The notes under the pieces: generated by a model
The model's database searches: none
Told to the model about the DNA's origin: nothing
What the model saw: the letters and a program-made list of their open reading frames with translations, nothing else
Position numbers and translations under genes: made by a program
Shown here: piece after piece, positions 53,095 to 61,327 of the stretch
How positions within the stretch are numbered: the stretch's first letter is position 1
Layout: each line of letters starts with the position of its first letter
Assembly (NCBI RefSeq): GCF_900115345.1
Contig: NZ_FOWC01000022.1
Span: forward strand, 51,663 to 115,662
Source of the DNA: Amycolatopsis rubida
GTDB taxonomy: Bacteria; Actinomycetota; Actinomycetes; Mycobacteriales; Pseudonocardiaceae
DNA length: 64,000 nucleotides
Direction: 5' to 3'

Positions 53095-54042
53095 TCAGTT
53101 CCCCGAAGCAGTCACGCCCGGCGCGATCGCCTGCGCGTTGCCCGCGATGCCGTACCGTCCCGAACCGCCGTTGAGCTGTTCCTGCAACGCCAGGATCGTC
53201 GCGACCCGGCCTGCCGCCGAGTCCGCGTTGTCCACAGTGGACAGAATCGACGTGGCCGAGGTGTCCGCGCGCACCACGCCGATCGGGCCGGTGCCCTCCG
53301 CGGAACCCGGGTCCCCGGCGAGCACCGCGCCCGCGCCGGAACGGTCCATCTGCGCGGCGAACCGTGCGATCGTCGCGGCCCGGTCCCCCGCGCCGTCGCC
53401 GGTCTGCTGGGCTCCGGTCAGCACGATCGCCAGCTGCGCGGGCTGCACGCCCTGGCTCGGCTTCACGAAACCGCCGTCGGTCAGCCCGCCGAGCGCGGCG
53501 GCGAGTTCGTCGCCGCTCGACTGCGGTTTCGCGCTCGCCTTGTCCAGCAGCAGCGTGGAACCCAGCAGCGCGCCGGCGAGCGTGCCGGAGTCGCCCGCGG
53601 TCGGGAACTTCGCCCCGGCCGGCTGCAGCCGCGTGACGACGTCGCGCAGCTGGTCGGCCTTGGCCGGGTCGGTGAACGCGTCGGTCAGCTGCAGTTCGCC
53701 GGTCACCGACGCGCCGGACTGGCCGACGAGCTTCTTGAGCGCGTCGCGGTCGGCCGGGCGCGCGTCCTGCGTGGTGACGATGACGACGCTGCGCTTGTCG
53801 AGCGCGCCCGCGACGACCTTCGGGCCCATCGTCCCGGCGAACGCGTCCGCGTCGGACAGCCGCGCGTTGAGCGAGTTGCGCTGCGCTTCGAGATCGGCGA
53901 CCTGCGTGCCGAGGTCTTTCTTCTGGTCCGCGAGCCCGGACAGCAGCGAACCGTTGAGCGCGGTCGAGCCCAGCACCACGCCGACGGCCAGCGCCAGGAA
54001 GCACGCGGTGATGGAAACGATGTGGTATCGCAGGGAAATCAC
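53095..54042 (-). CDS. SteB/MctB family membrane-anchored protein
   Basis: A 315-residue protein with one N-terminal transmembrane helix (about 8-30) and an extracytoplasmic part that starts with a coiled coil (about 33-65). It is homologous to mycobacterial Rv1698, called MctB for copper efflux, and to corynebacterial SteB, which works with SteA to activate peptidoglycan hydrolases in cell separation. Few Cys, His or Met residues are present, so direct copper transport is not supported by this sequence. The GTG start overlaps the steA stop (GTGA), which favours the SteAB role. Confidence 0.85.
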   Translation of the reverse strand: MISLRYHIVSITACFLALAVGVVLGSTALNGSLLSGLADQKKDLGTQVADLEAQRNSLNARLSDADAFAGTMGPKVVAGALDKRSVVIVTTQDARPADRDALKKLVGQSGASVTGELQLTDAFTDPAKADQLRDVVTRLQPAGAKFPTAGDSGTLAGALLGSTLLLDKASAKPQSSGDELAAALGGLTDGGFVKPSQGVQPAQLAIVLTGAQQTGDGAGDRAATIARFAAQMDRSGAGAVLAGDPGSAEGTGPIGVVRADTSATSILSTVDNADSAAGRVATILALQEQLNGGSGRYGIAGNAQAIAPGVTASGN

Positions 54043-55223
54043 GTGAAGAGACCCTTCACCCAGGCGACGAACGTGGACCAGGTGTGCTGGATCCACTCGA
54101 GATAGACGGAGCCGACGTCGGAGACCAGCAGCGCGGCGATGACGACGACGATCGCGGCGAGGACCAGCAGCGCGACCGCGCCGAGCGACACCCTGGCCCG
54201 GTGCAGCGTCGCGACGGCCTTGCCGTCGACCAGCTTCGTGCCGAGCTTGAGCCGCGTGAGGAACGTGGACGGGTTCGACCCGGACCGGCCGTGGTCGAGG
54301 AATTCCCGCAGCGTGGCCTGGAATCCGACGGTGACCACCAGGCTCGCGCCGCGCGCGTCGGCCAGCAGCAGGGCAAGGTCCTCGGCGTTGCCGGACGCGG
54401 GGAAAGTGACCGCGCCGATGCCCAGGTCCTGGATGCGCTCGACGCCCGGCGCGTGCCCGTCCGGCTGCGCGGGGACGACGACCTCGCCGCCGCTGCGCAG
54501 CGTCGCGGTGCCGATCCCGGTCGGATCGCCGACCATGACGTCGGGCTGGTAGCCCTGCGCACGCAGGGTGTCCGCGCCGGCGTCCACGCCGATCAGCACC
54601 GGCCGGTGCTCGCCGATGTACTTCTTGAGCTTCTTGAGGTCCTCGGCGTGCCCGTTCCCCGCGGCGACGACCAGCACGTGCCGGTCGCGCACCGGGACCT
54701 TCAGCTCCGGCACGCCGACGCCGTCGAGGATCAGCGTCCGCTCGCGGCGCAGGAACTCGATCGTGTTGGCGGAGAAGGCTTCCAGCTGGGTCGACATCCC
54801 GGCCTTGGCCTCGATCATCTGGTCGGCGACGCTTTCGGAGGTCTGCTCGACCCCGGTCGCCAGCTGCCGCTCCCCCAGGTACACCGCGCCCTCGTGCACG
54901 CGCAGTTTCGTGCCGTCCTTGACGCTGCGCAGCAGGTCCCCGCCGACCGAGTCGACCAGCGGGATGCCCGCCGCCACCAGGATTTCCGGGCCGAGGTTGG
55001 GGAACCGGCCGGAAATCGAGGGGGAGGCGTTGACCACCGCGGCGACCTCGGCGGCGACCAGCGCGTCGGCCGTGGCCCGGTCGAGGTCGAGCTGGTCCAG
55101 CACGACGATGTCGCCGACGCTGACCCGGCGCAGCAGCTCCCGCGTGCGCCGGTCGACCCGCGCGACACCGATGACGCCGGGGAGGGCTTCTTGGTTCCGC
55201 GCGAGAAGACCAGTGAGCTTCAT
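54039..55223 (-). CDS. steA: SteA-like cytokinetic ring protein
   Basis: A 394-residue protein homologous to Rv1697/SteA. A cytosolic part (about 1-335) contains a thiamin-pyrophosphokinase-like nucleotide fold (VLVVAAGNGHAEDLKKLK, VLIGVDAGADTL, VMVGDPTGIG). One transmembrane helix near 347-370 and a short outside tail follow. In corynebacteria SteA localises to the division ring and with SteB promotes daughter-cell separation. The ATG has no strong ribosome site. It is coupled to the downstream SteB gene. Confidence 0.88.
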   Translation of the reverse strand: MKLTGLLARNQEALPGVIGVARVDRRTRELLRRVSVGDIVVLDQLDLDRATADALVAAEVAAVVNASPSISGRFPNLGPEILVAAGIPLVDSVGGDLLRSVKDGTKLRVHEGAVYLGERQLATGVEQTSESVADQMIEAKAGMSTQLEAFSANTIEFLRRERTLILDGVGVPELKVPVRDRHVLVVAAGNGHAEDLKKLKKYIGEHRPVLIGVDAGADTLRAQGYQPDVMVGDPTGIGTATLRSGGEVVVPAQPDGHAPGVERIQDLGIGAVTFPASGNAEDLALLLADARGASLVVTVGFQATLREFLDHGRSGSNPSTFLTRLKLGTKLVDGKAVATLHRARVSLGAVALLVLAAIVVVIAALLVSDVGSVYLEWIQHTWSTFVAWVKGLFT

Positions 55224-55326
55224 GTGGCTGATGGTGACAAATTTGTGCCTGGCTGCGGAGCCGACGCGCCGAAGCGGACATGACTCGTTGTGGTGAGCCA
55301 GGTCGCGCGAGGTGGGCGAGCCGGGG

Positions 55327-56475
55327 TTAACTGTCCGGTCCGCCCGCCTCGAAATCGAGGGTGGACCAGGGGCTCGCGGGATCGTTCAGCAGCCGGTGGC
55401 GGACGCGGGCGGCCGAAACGTATTCCGGCCCGAATTCCTCGCCGTCGAGCGCGAGCAGCCTGCCCAGCACGTATCCGGTGGACAGTTCCGCCCAGGAACC
55501 GTGGTAGCGCCGGGCGATCGCGCCCGCCTCCAGCACCATCAGTTCCGCGGTGAGCGCGTCGCAGTACCCGACCGCCAGCCCCCAGCGCGCCAGTTCGACC
55601 GCGCGCCCGACGTCCCAGCCGATGATGCTGTCCACCACGCCGTCCGGCGCGAGCAGGCCGTCGGCGCGGAACCGCTGTTCGTACCGGACGATCCGGCGCA
55701 CCGCGTCGACGAGCGGCCCGGCCTGGTCCTCGGCGTCGTTGTCGGCGCACCACTGCCGGACCAGCTCGACCCAGCCGTAGACGTCCAGCGCCAGCCCGCT
55801 GCGGGCGCGCAGCACGAGCACGAGGTTTCCGGTGGTGAGCTGGTAGGAATCGCCGAGCAGCCGGTCCATCGCGGCCCGCCAGCCCGCCGCGTCCGCGACG
55901 CCCCACCAGTCGCGCAGGCCGCGGACCTCGGCGACGTAATCGTGGTAGCGCGCGTCGAGGACGTTCCACGGTTCGGCCGACAGCACCGCCTGGTGCGCGC
56001 CGCAGGCGAGCGCGTGCGCGACCGGACCGTCGAGAAGTCCGTACCGGGCCGTGTAAAGCCGCTCGACCTGCTGCTCCACCGCGGTGACCCGGTGCGGGTT
56101 CGCGGCGACCCAGGGCAGCACGGCCGTCGCGCTCACCCGCCATTCGCCGAGCGTGCCGCGGTTGAAGACGACCTGTTCCTCTTGGCCGAGACCGTGCGTG
56201 GCCCAGTCGAGGTCGCCGCTGAGGAACACCACGTCCGCGCCGAAATCCGGCAGCGCGCCGCGCGTGAACACCTGCAGCGACGGTTCGCCGCCGTGCGCGC
56301 AGCAGACTTTCGCGGGCGACCAGGTCCGGTCCTGCGCGAGCCGCCGCGCCTCGTCCCGGTGGATCGGCACGAACAGCTCCTCGTCGCCGAGGAGTTCGAG
56401 GAAGCGGTCGAGATCGTCCTCCCGCCGCGCGCGGGCGAGTTCGGCTTCGACGTCGGCCAGCGTGGCCCAGGTCAT
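55327..56475 (-). CDS. DUF1266 domain-containing protein
   Basis: A 382-residue cytosolic protein. The N-terminal third (about 5-130) resembles SseB-like domains (RREDDLDRFLELLGDEELFVPI). The C-terminal half (about 170-370) matches DUF1266, including GWDVGRAVELARWGLAVGYCD, a segment rich in conserved Trp/Gly/Arg. No function is known for either domain. It is inserted between recN and steA, which I recall as neighbours in mycobacteria. The ATG at 56475 is 10 bp after recN; upstream in-frame codons overlap recN and look spurious. Confidence 0.75.
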   Translation of the reverse strand: MTWATLADVEAELARARREDDLDRFLELLGDEELFVPIHRDEARRLAQDRTWSPAKVCCAHGGEPSLQVFTRGALPDFGADVVFLSGDLDWATHGLGQEEQVVFNRGTLGEWRVSATAVLPWVAANPHRVTAVEQQVERLYTARYGLLDGPVAHALACGAHQAVLSAEPWNVLDARYHDYVAEVRGLRDWWGVADAAGWRAAMDRLLGDSYQLTTGNLVLVLRARSGLALDVYGWVELVRQWCADNDAEDQAGPLVDAVRRIVRYEQRFRADGLLAPDGVVDSIIGWDVGRAVELARWGLAVGYCDALTAELMVLEAGAIARRYHGSWAELSTGYVLGRLLALDGEEFGPEYVSAARVRHRLLNDPASPWSTLDFEAGGPDS

Positions 56476-56485
56476 GGAATCCGCC

Positions 56486-58270
56486 TCAGCCCCTCTTCGC
56501 GCGCTTGCGCTTCGCGCCGGTGTTCTTCGCTTTGTCTTTCTCGGCCGTGGCAAGCAGTTCCTCCGCGTGCGCGCGGCCGGTCTCGGTGCTGTCCATGCCG
56601 GCGAGCATCCGGGCCAGCTCGCGCACCCGGTCGTCCTGGTCGAGCGTTTTCACGCCGCTGCGCGTGACGCCGCCGCTGGTTCCCTTGTCCACCACCAGAT
56701 GCTGGTCGGCGAACGCGGCGACCTGCGGCAGGTGCGTGACCACCAGGACCTGGTGCGTGCGCGCGAGCCGCGCCAGCCGCCGTCCGATCTCGACCGCGGC
56801 CCGGCCGCCGACCCCGGCGTCGACCTCGTCGAACACCAGCGTCTGCACCGTGTCCGCGTGCGCCAGCACGACCTCGATCGCCAGCATCACCCGCGACAGC
56901 TCACCGCCCGAAGCCGCCTTGTGCACCGGCAGCGGCGGCGCGCCGTTGTGCGCCCGCAGCAGCAGTTCCACTTCGTCGACGCCGTCCGGACCCGCGTGCA
57001 CGGCGTGTCCGTCGATCGCGAGCGCCTGCCGGTCGCCGTGCTCGGCCGGACGCTGTTCGACGGTGATCTCCAGCTCCGCCTGGCCCATCGCGAGGCCCGA
57101 CAGCTCCTTGGTGATCGCCGTCGCCAGTTCCGCGGCCGCCTTGCCGCGCGCGGCCGAAACCTCGGTGGCGTGCGCGACCAGCTGCACTGCCAGCTCGTCC
57201 CGGCGCAACGCCAGCCCGGCCAACGCCTCCTCGGACGTGTCCATCGATTCGAGCCGCCGCCGCGCGTCTTCAGCCCACGCCAGCACCCCGTCGACATCCG
57301 CGGCGTACTTGCGGGTGAGCCGCTTGAGATCGGCCTGCCGCGCGAGCACCTTCTCCAGCAGCGCCGGGTCGGCGTCCAGGTTCTCGACGTAGCTGCCCAG
57401 CTCCGCGCCGACGTCGCTCAGCAGCGTGGAGGCTTCCTCCAGCCGCGGCACGAGGTCGCGCAGCGCGGAGTCCTCCGCCGGAGCGAGCCGCCGCACCGCC
57501 TCGCCGACCAGGCCGAGCGCGCCCGGAGCGTCCGGATCGCCGTCCTGCGCGCCGGACACCGCCGCGTGCGCCTCGGTGGCCATGGCGCGGAGTTCGTCGA
57601 CCGCGGCGAGCCGTTTGATCTGCTCGGTGAGCTCGACGTCCTCGCCCGGTTCAGCAGCGACCGCGTCGATCTCGTTCAGCCCGTGTTTCAGCAGGTCCGC
57701 CTGCTGCGCCATCTCGCGGGAGCGGGTGGAGCGCTCGCTCAGCTCGGTGATCACGGCCAGCCATTCCTCGCGGACCTGGCGGTACGCGGCGAGCGGCCGC
57801 CCGACGTCCTCGCCGGCGAACCGGTCGATCACCGCGCGCTGCTCGGCCGGGCGCAGCAGCCGCAGCTGGTCGTTCTGCCCGTGCACGGCGATCACCTGCT
57901 CGGACAGGTCGGACAGCACCCCGACCGGCACCGACCGGCCGCCGAGGTGCGCCCGCGAGCGTCCGTCGGCCGAGACCGTGCGCAGCGCGATGACGCTGCC
58001 GTCCTCGTCGACGTCGGCCCCCGCGTCGGTGACGATGCGGGCGGCCGCGTCGTCCTTGCCCACGGTGAACCGGCCCTCGACGAATGCCTTCAGCATCCCG
58101 TTCCGGACCTTCGACGCCTCGGCCCGTCCGCCCGAGAGCAGATGCAGCCCGGTGACGACCATGGTTTTGCCCGCACCCGTCTCACCGGTGACCACGGTGA
58201 AGCCCGCGTGCAGTTCCAGCAGGGCTTCCTCGATGACTCCGAGGCCCTGGATGCGCATCTCGGCCAGCAC
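56486..58270 (-). CDS. recN: DNA repair protein RecN
   Basis: A 594-residue SMC-like ATPase acting at double-strand breaks. Walker A is GETGAGKT near 35. Two coiled-coil arms (about 150-380, e.g. EELA and RRLE heptads) flank the hinge. The ABC signature is SGGELSRVMLA and Walker B is TLVFDEVDAGVGG near 480. The start is GTG at 58270 (next residues LAEMRIQ), as in related RecN proteins and supported by TACCGT seven bases upstream, a leaderless arrangement; the frame opens eight codons earlier. It follows nadK and tlyA as in mycobacteria. Confidence 0.96.
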   Translation of the reverse strand: MLAEMRIQGLGVIEEALLELHAGFTVVTGETGAGKTMVVTGLHLLSGGRAEASKVRNGMLKAFVEGRFTVGKDDAAARIVTDAGADVDEDGSVIALRTVSADGRSRAHLGGRSVPVGVLSDLSEQVIAVHGQNDQLRLLRPAEQRAVIDRFAGEDVGRPLAAYRQVREEWLAVITELSERSTRSREMAQQADLLKHGLNEIDAVAAEPGEDVELTEQIKRLAAVDELRAMATEAHAAVSGAQDGDPDAPGALGLVGEAVRRLAPAEDSALRDLVPRLEEASTLLSDVGAELGSYVENLDADPALLEKVLARQADLKRLTRKYAADVDGVLAWAEDARRRLESMDTSEEALAGLALRRDELAVQLVAHATEVSAARGKAAAELATAITKELSGLAMGQAELEITVEQRPAEHGDRQALAIDGHAVHAGPDGVDEVELLLRAHNGAPPLPVHKAASGGELSRVMLAIEVVLAHADTVQTLVFDEVDAGVGGRAAVEIGRRLARLARTHQVLVVTHLPQVAAFADQHLVVDKGTSGGVTRSGVKTLDQDDRVRELARMLAGMDSTETGRAHAEELLATAEKDKAKNTGAKRKRAKRG

Positions 58271-58277
58271 GACGCAT

Positions 58278-58283
58278 ACGGTA
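58278..58283 (-). promoter_or_regulatory. -10 hexamer of a probable leaderless recN transcript
   Basis: TACCGT on the minus strand ends seven bases before the recN GTG. No ribosome site is present. No SOS (LexA) box was seen in the 97-bp space to nadK. Confidence 0.4.
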
Positions 58284-58367
58284 GCGGCCCGCACCGACGT
58301 TCTGTGCGTCCGAGGTGCGCTAACTCTTCTTTTCGCTGGTCGAACACTTGTGCGGGCGCGTCGCGGA

Positions 58368-59297
58368 TCAGCTGCCCTGGCGCTCCCCGCCGCGCCGGTC
58401 CCGCCAGCTGCGCACCGGCAGGCCGAACTTGTACACCAGCCGATCGGTGAACACGCCGTCCCACAGCCGGACCAGCCGCACCGGCCGCTTGCCGCACACG
58501 ACGCGCACCAGCGCGCCCGGCGGCAGATCGAACGACCGCAGCCCGTCGCAGGTCAGCGCCGCTTTCGGGCCCTTCGGGTCGATGCCGACGGTGATCACCG
58601 ACTGGGGCGAGACGACCAGCGGACGGGAGAACATCGCGTGTGCGTTGCTCGGCACCACGAGCAGCGCCTCGACGTCCGGCCACAGCACCGGGCCGCCCGC
58701 GGAGAAGGCGTACGCGGTGGAACCGGTCGGCGTCGCGCACAGCACGCCGTCGCAGCCGAAGGACGACACCGGGCGGCCGTCGACCTCGATCAGCGCGTCG
58801 AGCACCCGCTCGCGGCTGAACTTCTCGACGCTGGCCTCGTTGAGCGCCCAGGTCCGGTAGATCTCCGTGCCGTCGGCGGCGACCGTGACGTCGACCGTCA
58901 TCCGGTCCTCGACGTGGTAATCGCGGTCGACGACGCGCTGCACGGCGTCGGCGAGCGCGTCCGAATCGGCTTCGGCGAGGAAGCCGACGCGGCCGAGGTT
59001 CACGCCGAGCACCGGCACCTCGGCCGGACGGGCGAGTTCCGCCGCGCGCAGCAGCGTCCCGTCGCCGCCGAGCACGAACACGAGTTCGGCCCCCTCGGCC
59101 GGATTGTGCTCGGGCGCGACCACGGTGCACGGCTTCGCCATGCAGCCGTCCGGGTCGATCAGCTGGAGGACGTCCTCGTCGAGCACGCGCAGCCGGATCC
59201 CGGCCTTGGCGAACCGCTGGGACACCTCGCGGGCGGCCTCCCGGGTGGTGTCCCGGTCCGGGTGCACCACGAGGAGCACTTCACGTTCGGCGGTCAC
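58368..59297 (-). CDS. nadK: NAD kinase
   Basis: A 309-residue enzyme making NADP from NAD and ATP or polyphosphate. The GGDGTLLRAA motif lies near 82, NLGRVGFLAE near 108 and LCATPTGSTAYAFSAGGP near 188, all family signatures. The GTG start at 59297 overlaps the tlyA stop (GTGA) and has AAGGA upstream. The frame is open far upstream inside tlyA and that part is not coding. The gene order tlyA-nadK-recN matches mycobacteria. Confidence 0.96.
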   Translation of the reverse strand: MTAEREVLLVVHPDRDTTREAAREVSQRFAKAGIRLRVLDEDVLQLIDPDGCMAKPCTVVAPEHNPAEGAELVFVLGGDGTLLRAAELARPAEVPVLGVNLGRVGFLAEADSDALADAVQRVVDRDYHVEDRMTVDVTVAADGTEIYRTWALNEASVEKFSRERVLDALIEVDGRPVSSFGCDGVLCATPTGSTAYAFSAGGPVLWPDVEALLVVPSNAHAMFSRPLVVSPQSVITVGIDPKGPKAALTCDGLRSFDLPPGALVRVVCGKRPVRLVRLWDGVFTDRLVYKFGLPVRSWRDRRGGERQGS

Positions 59298-60112
59298 TGG
59301 GGTCCTTCCTGGACTGCGGTGCGCACGAGCCGTTCGGCGTCGTCGCCGCCCGCGTCTTCCGGCTCCGTTTTGCGGAGCCACACGAAGTATTCGACGTTCC
59401 CGGAGGGCCCGGGCAACGGGCTCGCGACGACCCCGCGCAGCGACAGGCCGAGCTTCGCGGCTTCGGCGAGCACGCCCAGCACGGACGCGACGCGCAGTTC
59501 CGGATCGCGCACGACGCCGCCGCTGCCGAGCCGGTCCTTGCCGACCTCGAACTGCGGTTTGACCATCGGCAGCAGATCCGCGCCGTCGCGCGCGCATTCG
59601 GCGAGCGCGGGCAGCACAAGCTTGAGCGAGATGAAAGACAGGTCGCCCACGACGAGATCCACCTGGCCGCCGAGGACCTCCGGCGTCAGATTGCGGACGT
59701 TCGTGCGGTCGAGGACGACAACGCGGTCGTCGGTCCGCAGCTTCCAGTCGAGCAGCCCGCGCCCGACGTCGGCGGCGATGACCTTGTCGGCGCCGCCCCG
59801 CAGCAGCACATCGGTGAACCCGCCGGTGGACGCGCCCGCGTCGAGACAGCGGCGGCCTTCGACGGTCAGCCCGTCGGGACCGAAACGCTCAAGCGCGCCG
59901 AGGAGTTTGTGCGCGCCGCGCGACGCCCAGCCCGGGTCGTCCTCGTCCTTCACGACGATCGGCGCGTCGTTTTCCACGCCGGTGGCGGGTTTCGTGGCGA
60001 CCATGCCGCGCACGGCGACCTTGCCGCCGGTGATGAGCGCGGAGGCTTGTTCGCGGGAGCGCGCGAGTCCGCGCCGCACGAGTTCCGCGTCGAGCCTGGC
60101 CCGTTTGGCCAC
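59294..60112 (-). CDS. tlyA: TlyA family rRNA 2'-O-methyltransferase
   Basis: A 272-residue enzyme. The N-terminal S4 RNA-binding domain is ARLDAELVRRGLARSREQASALI. A RrmJ/FtsJ-type methyltransferase fold follows with the SAM motif LDAGASTGGFTD near 90 and the catalytic K-D-K-E set indicated by RGAHKL, VVGDLSFISL, KPQFEVG and the final strand. In mycobacteria TlyA methylates 16S and 23S rRNA, and its loss causes capreomycin resistance. The GTG start is directly after a very small gene. Confidence 0.94.
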   Translation of the reverse strand: MAKRARLDAELVRRGLARSREQASALITGGKVAVRGMVATKPATGVENDAPIVVKDEDDPGWASRGAHKLLGALERFGPDGLTVEGRRCLDAGASTGGFTDVLLRGGADKVIAADVGRGLLDWKLRTDDRVVVLDRTNVRNLTPEVLGGQVDLVVGDLSFISLKLVLPALAECARDGADLLPMVKPQFEVGKDRLGSGGVVRDPELRVASVLGVLAEAAKLGLSLRGVVASPLPGPSGNVEYFVWLRKTEPEDAGGDDAERLVRTAVQEGPQ

Positions 60113-60117
60113 GCCGG

Positions 60118-60324
60118 TCAGACCTTGTCGATGCTGGACAGGGCCACGGTCAGCTCGGTGTGCACGGCCTCGAACCGGTCCACGTGCTCGGCGGGCGGCA
60201 GCGTGTCGAGGTCGTCGAGCCCGGCGACGGCCTCGTCGATGCCCGCCCGCGGGTCAGTCTGCTGCGGGCCGGGTCCGGGGATCGGCGGGGGTCCGGGAAC
60301 CGGCCGCGGAACGTTCGGGTGCAC
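60118..60324 (-). CDS. conserved small protein between the HAD gene and tlyA
   Basis: A 68-residue acidic protein: a Pro-rich N-terminus (about 1-22) and one predicted helix pair (AGIDEAVAGLDDLDTL, HVDRFEAVHTELTVALSSI). A similarly placed short gene exists in mycobacteria (Rv1693), which supports it being real. TAGTTT six bases before the GTG suggests a leaderless start. Function is unknown; it lies 5 bp upstream of tlyA and may regulate or be coupled to it. Confidence 0.75.
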   Translation of the reverse strand: MHPNVPRPVPGPPPIPGPGPQQTDPRAGIDEAVAGLDDLDTLPPAEHVDRFEAVHTELTVALSSIDKV

Positions 60325-60330
60325 AGCCCC

Positions 60331-60336
60331 AAACTA
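60331..60336 (-). promoter_or_regulatory. -10 hexamer of a probable leaderless transcript for the small gene and tlyA
   Basis: TAGTTT on the minus strand ends six bases before the GTG of the 68-residue gene and lies in the 16-bp space after the HAD gene. It would give an internal promoter for tlyA-nadK. Confidence 0.35.
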
Positions 60337-60340
60337 CCAG

Positions 60341-61327
60341 TCAGGCCAGCCCGAGCCCGGTCACTGCCGCCGCGGCCGCGTCGCCGTCCGCGCGCACCTG
60401 CGAGACCCCGGTGCGCCACGCCGCATCGCACAGCGCGCGCAGCAGGTCGAGCTTGTCGCCTTCGCCGCGGACGGTCAGCGCATCTTTTCCGCTGTCTTCG
60501 CTGATCTCCCACCCGGTTTGCTTGCCGACGCGCAGTTCGTCCATCGGTTGTGTGAGCGCGGTGAGGTCGGCGCCGAGATGAGTCGGCCGTTCCGCCGGAA
60601 TCGCGGTGAGCAGCGTCGCCGGAGTCGCGATGCCGGTGAGGACGCACAGCGAGTCGAGCCCCGCCGCGACCGCACCCGCGATGTCGGTGTCGAGCCGATC
60701 CCCGACCACCAGCGGACGCTTCGCCTTCGCCGACCGCGCGGCCGTCTCGAACAACAACGGCTTCGGCTTTCCCGCGACGACCGGCTCCGCCCCGGTAGCG
60801 ATCCGGAGCGCCCCGACCATCGACCCGTTGCCCGGCATCAGCCCGCGCTCGGTCGGCAGCGTGCTGTCGGTGTTCGTGGCGACCCACAGGCCGCCCGCCC
60901 GGATCACGATGCTCGCCTCGGCGAGGTCCGCCCATCCGGTTTCCGGCGAATGTCCTTGCACCACTGCGGAAACGCCGTCGCCCGCGGTCCGCACCGGCTC
61001 CAGTCCCGCCGCGGAGATCTGGTCGCCGAGCGAGGCGGTGCCGACGATGAGCACCTTCGCCCCGGCCGGCAGCCGGTCCCGGAGGAGCCCGGCTGCCGCC
61101 TGAGCGCTCGTGTGCACCTCTTCGGTGTCCGCGGAGATCCCGAGGTCCCGGAGATGCTCCGCGACCGCAGACGGGGCCTTGGAGGCGTTGTTGGTCACGA
61201 ACCGGACCGCCGTGCCCAGCTCGCGCACGGCGGTCACGGTTTCCGCGGCCCCCTCGATCACCTGCGGCCCGTGGTAGACGGTGCCGTCGAGATCGAACAG
61301 CAGCGCGTCGTAGGCCACGTCAGTCAT
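60341..61327 (-). CDS. HAD-superfamily phosphatase, glycerol-3-phosphate phosphatase type
   Basis: A 328-residue HAD hydrolase, class IIA. Motif I is DLDGTVYHG near 11, motif II is VTNNASK near 45, motif III lies with GKPKP near 192, and motif IV is VGDRLDTDIAGA near 215. The order next to tlyA corresponds to mycobacterial Rv1692, which has been shown to dephosphorylate glycerol 3-phosphate in polar lipid recycling. The C-terminal 60 residues extend beyond the core fold. The ATG at 61327 overlaps the upstream gene by 8 bp. Confidence 0.88.
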   Translation of the reverse strand: MTDVAYDALLFDLDGTVYHGPQVIEGAAETVTAVRELGTAVRFVTNNASKAPSAVAEHLRDLGISADTEEVHTSAQAAAGLLRDRLPAGAKVLIVGTASLGDQISAAGLEPVRTAGDGVSAVVQGHSPETGWADLAEASIVIRAGGLWVATNTDSTLPTERGLMPGNGSMVGALRIATGAEPVVAGKPKPLLFETAARSAKAKRPLVVGDRLDTDIAGAVAAGLDSLCVLTGIATPATLLTAIPAERPTHLGADLTALTQPMDELRVGKQTGWEISEDSGKDALTVRGEGDKLDLLRALCDAAWRTGVSQVRADGDAAAAAVTGLGLA

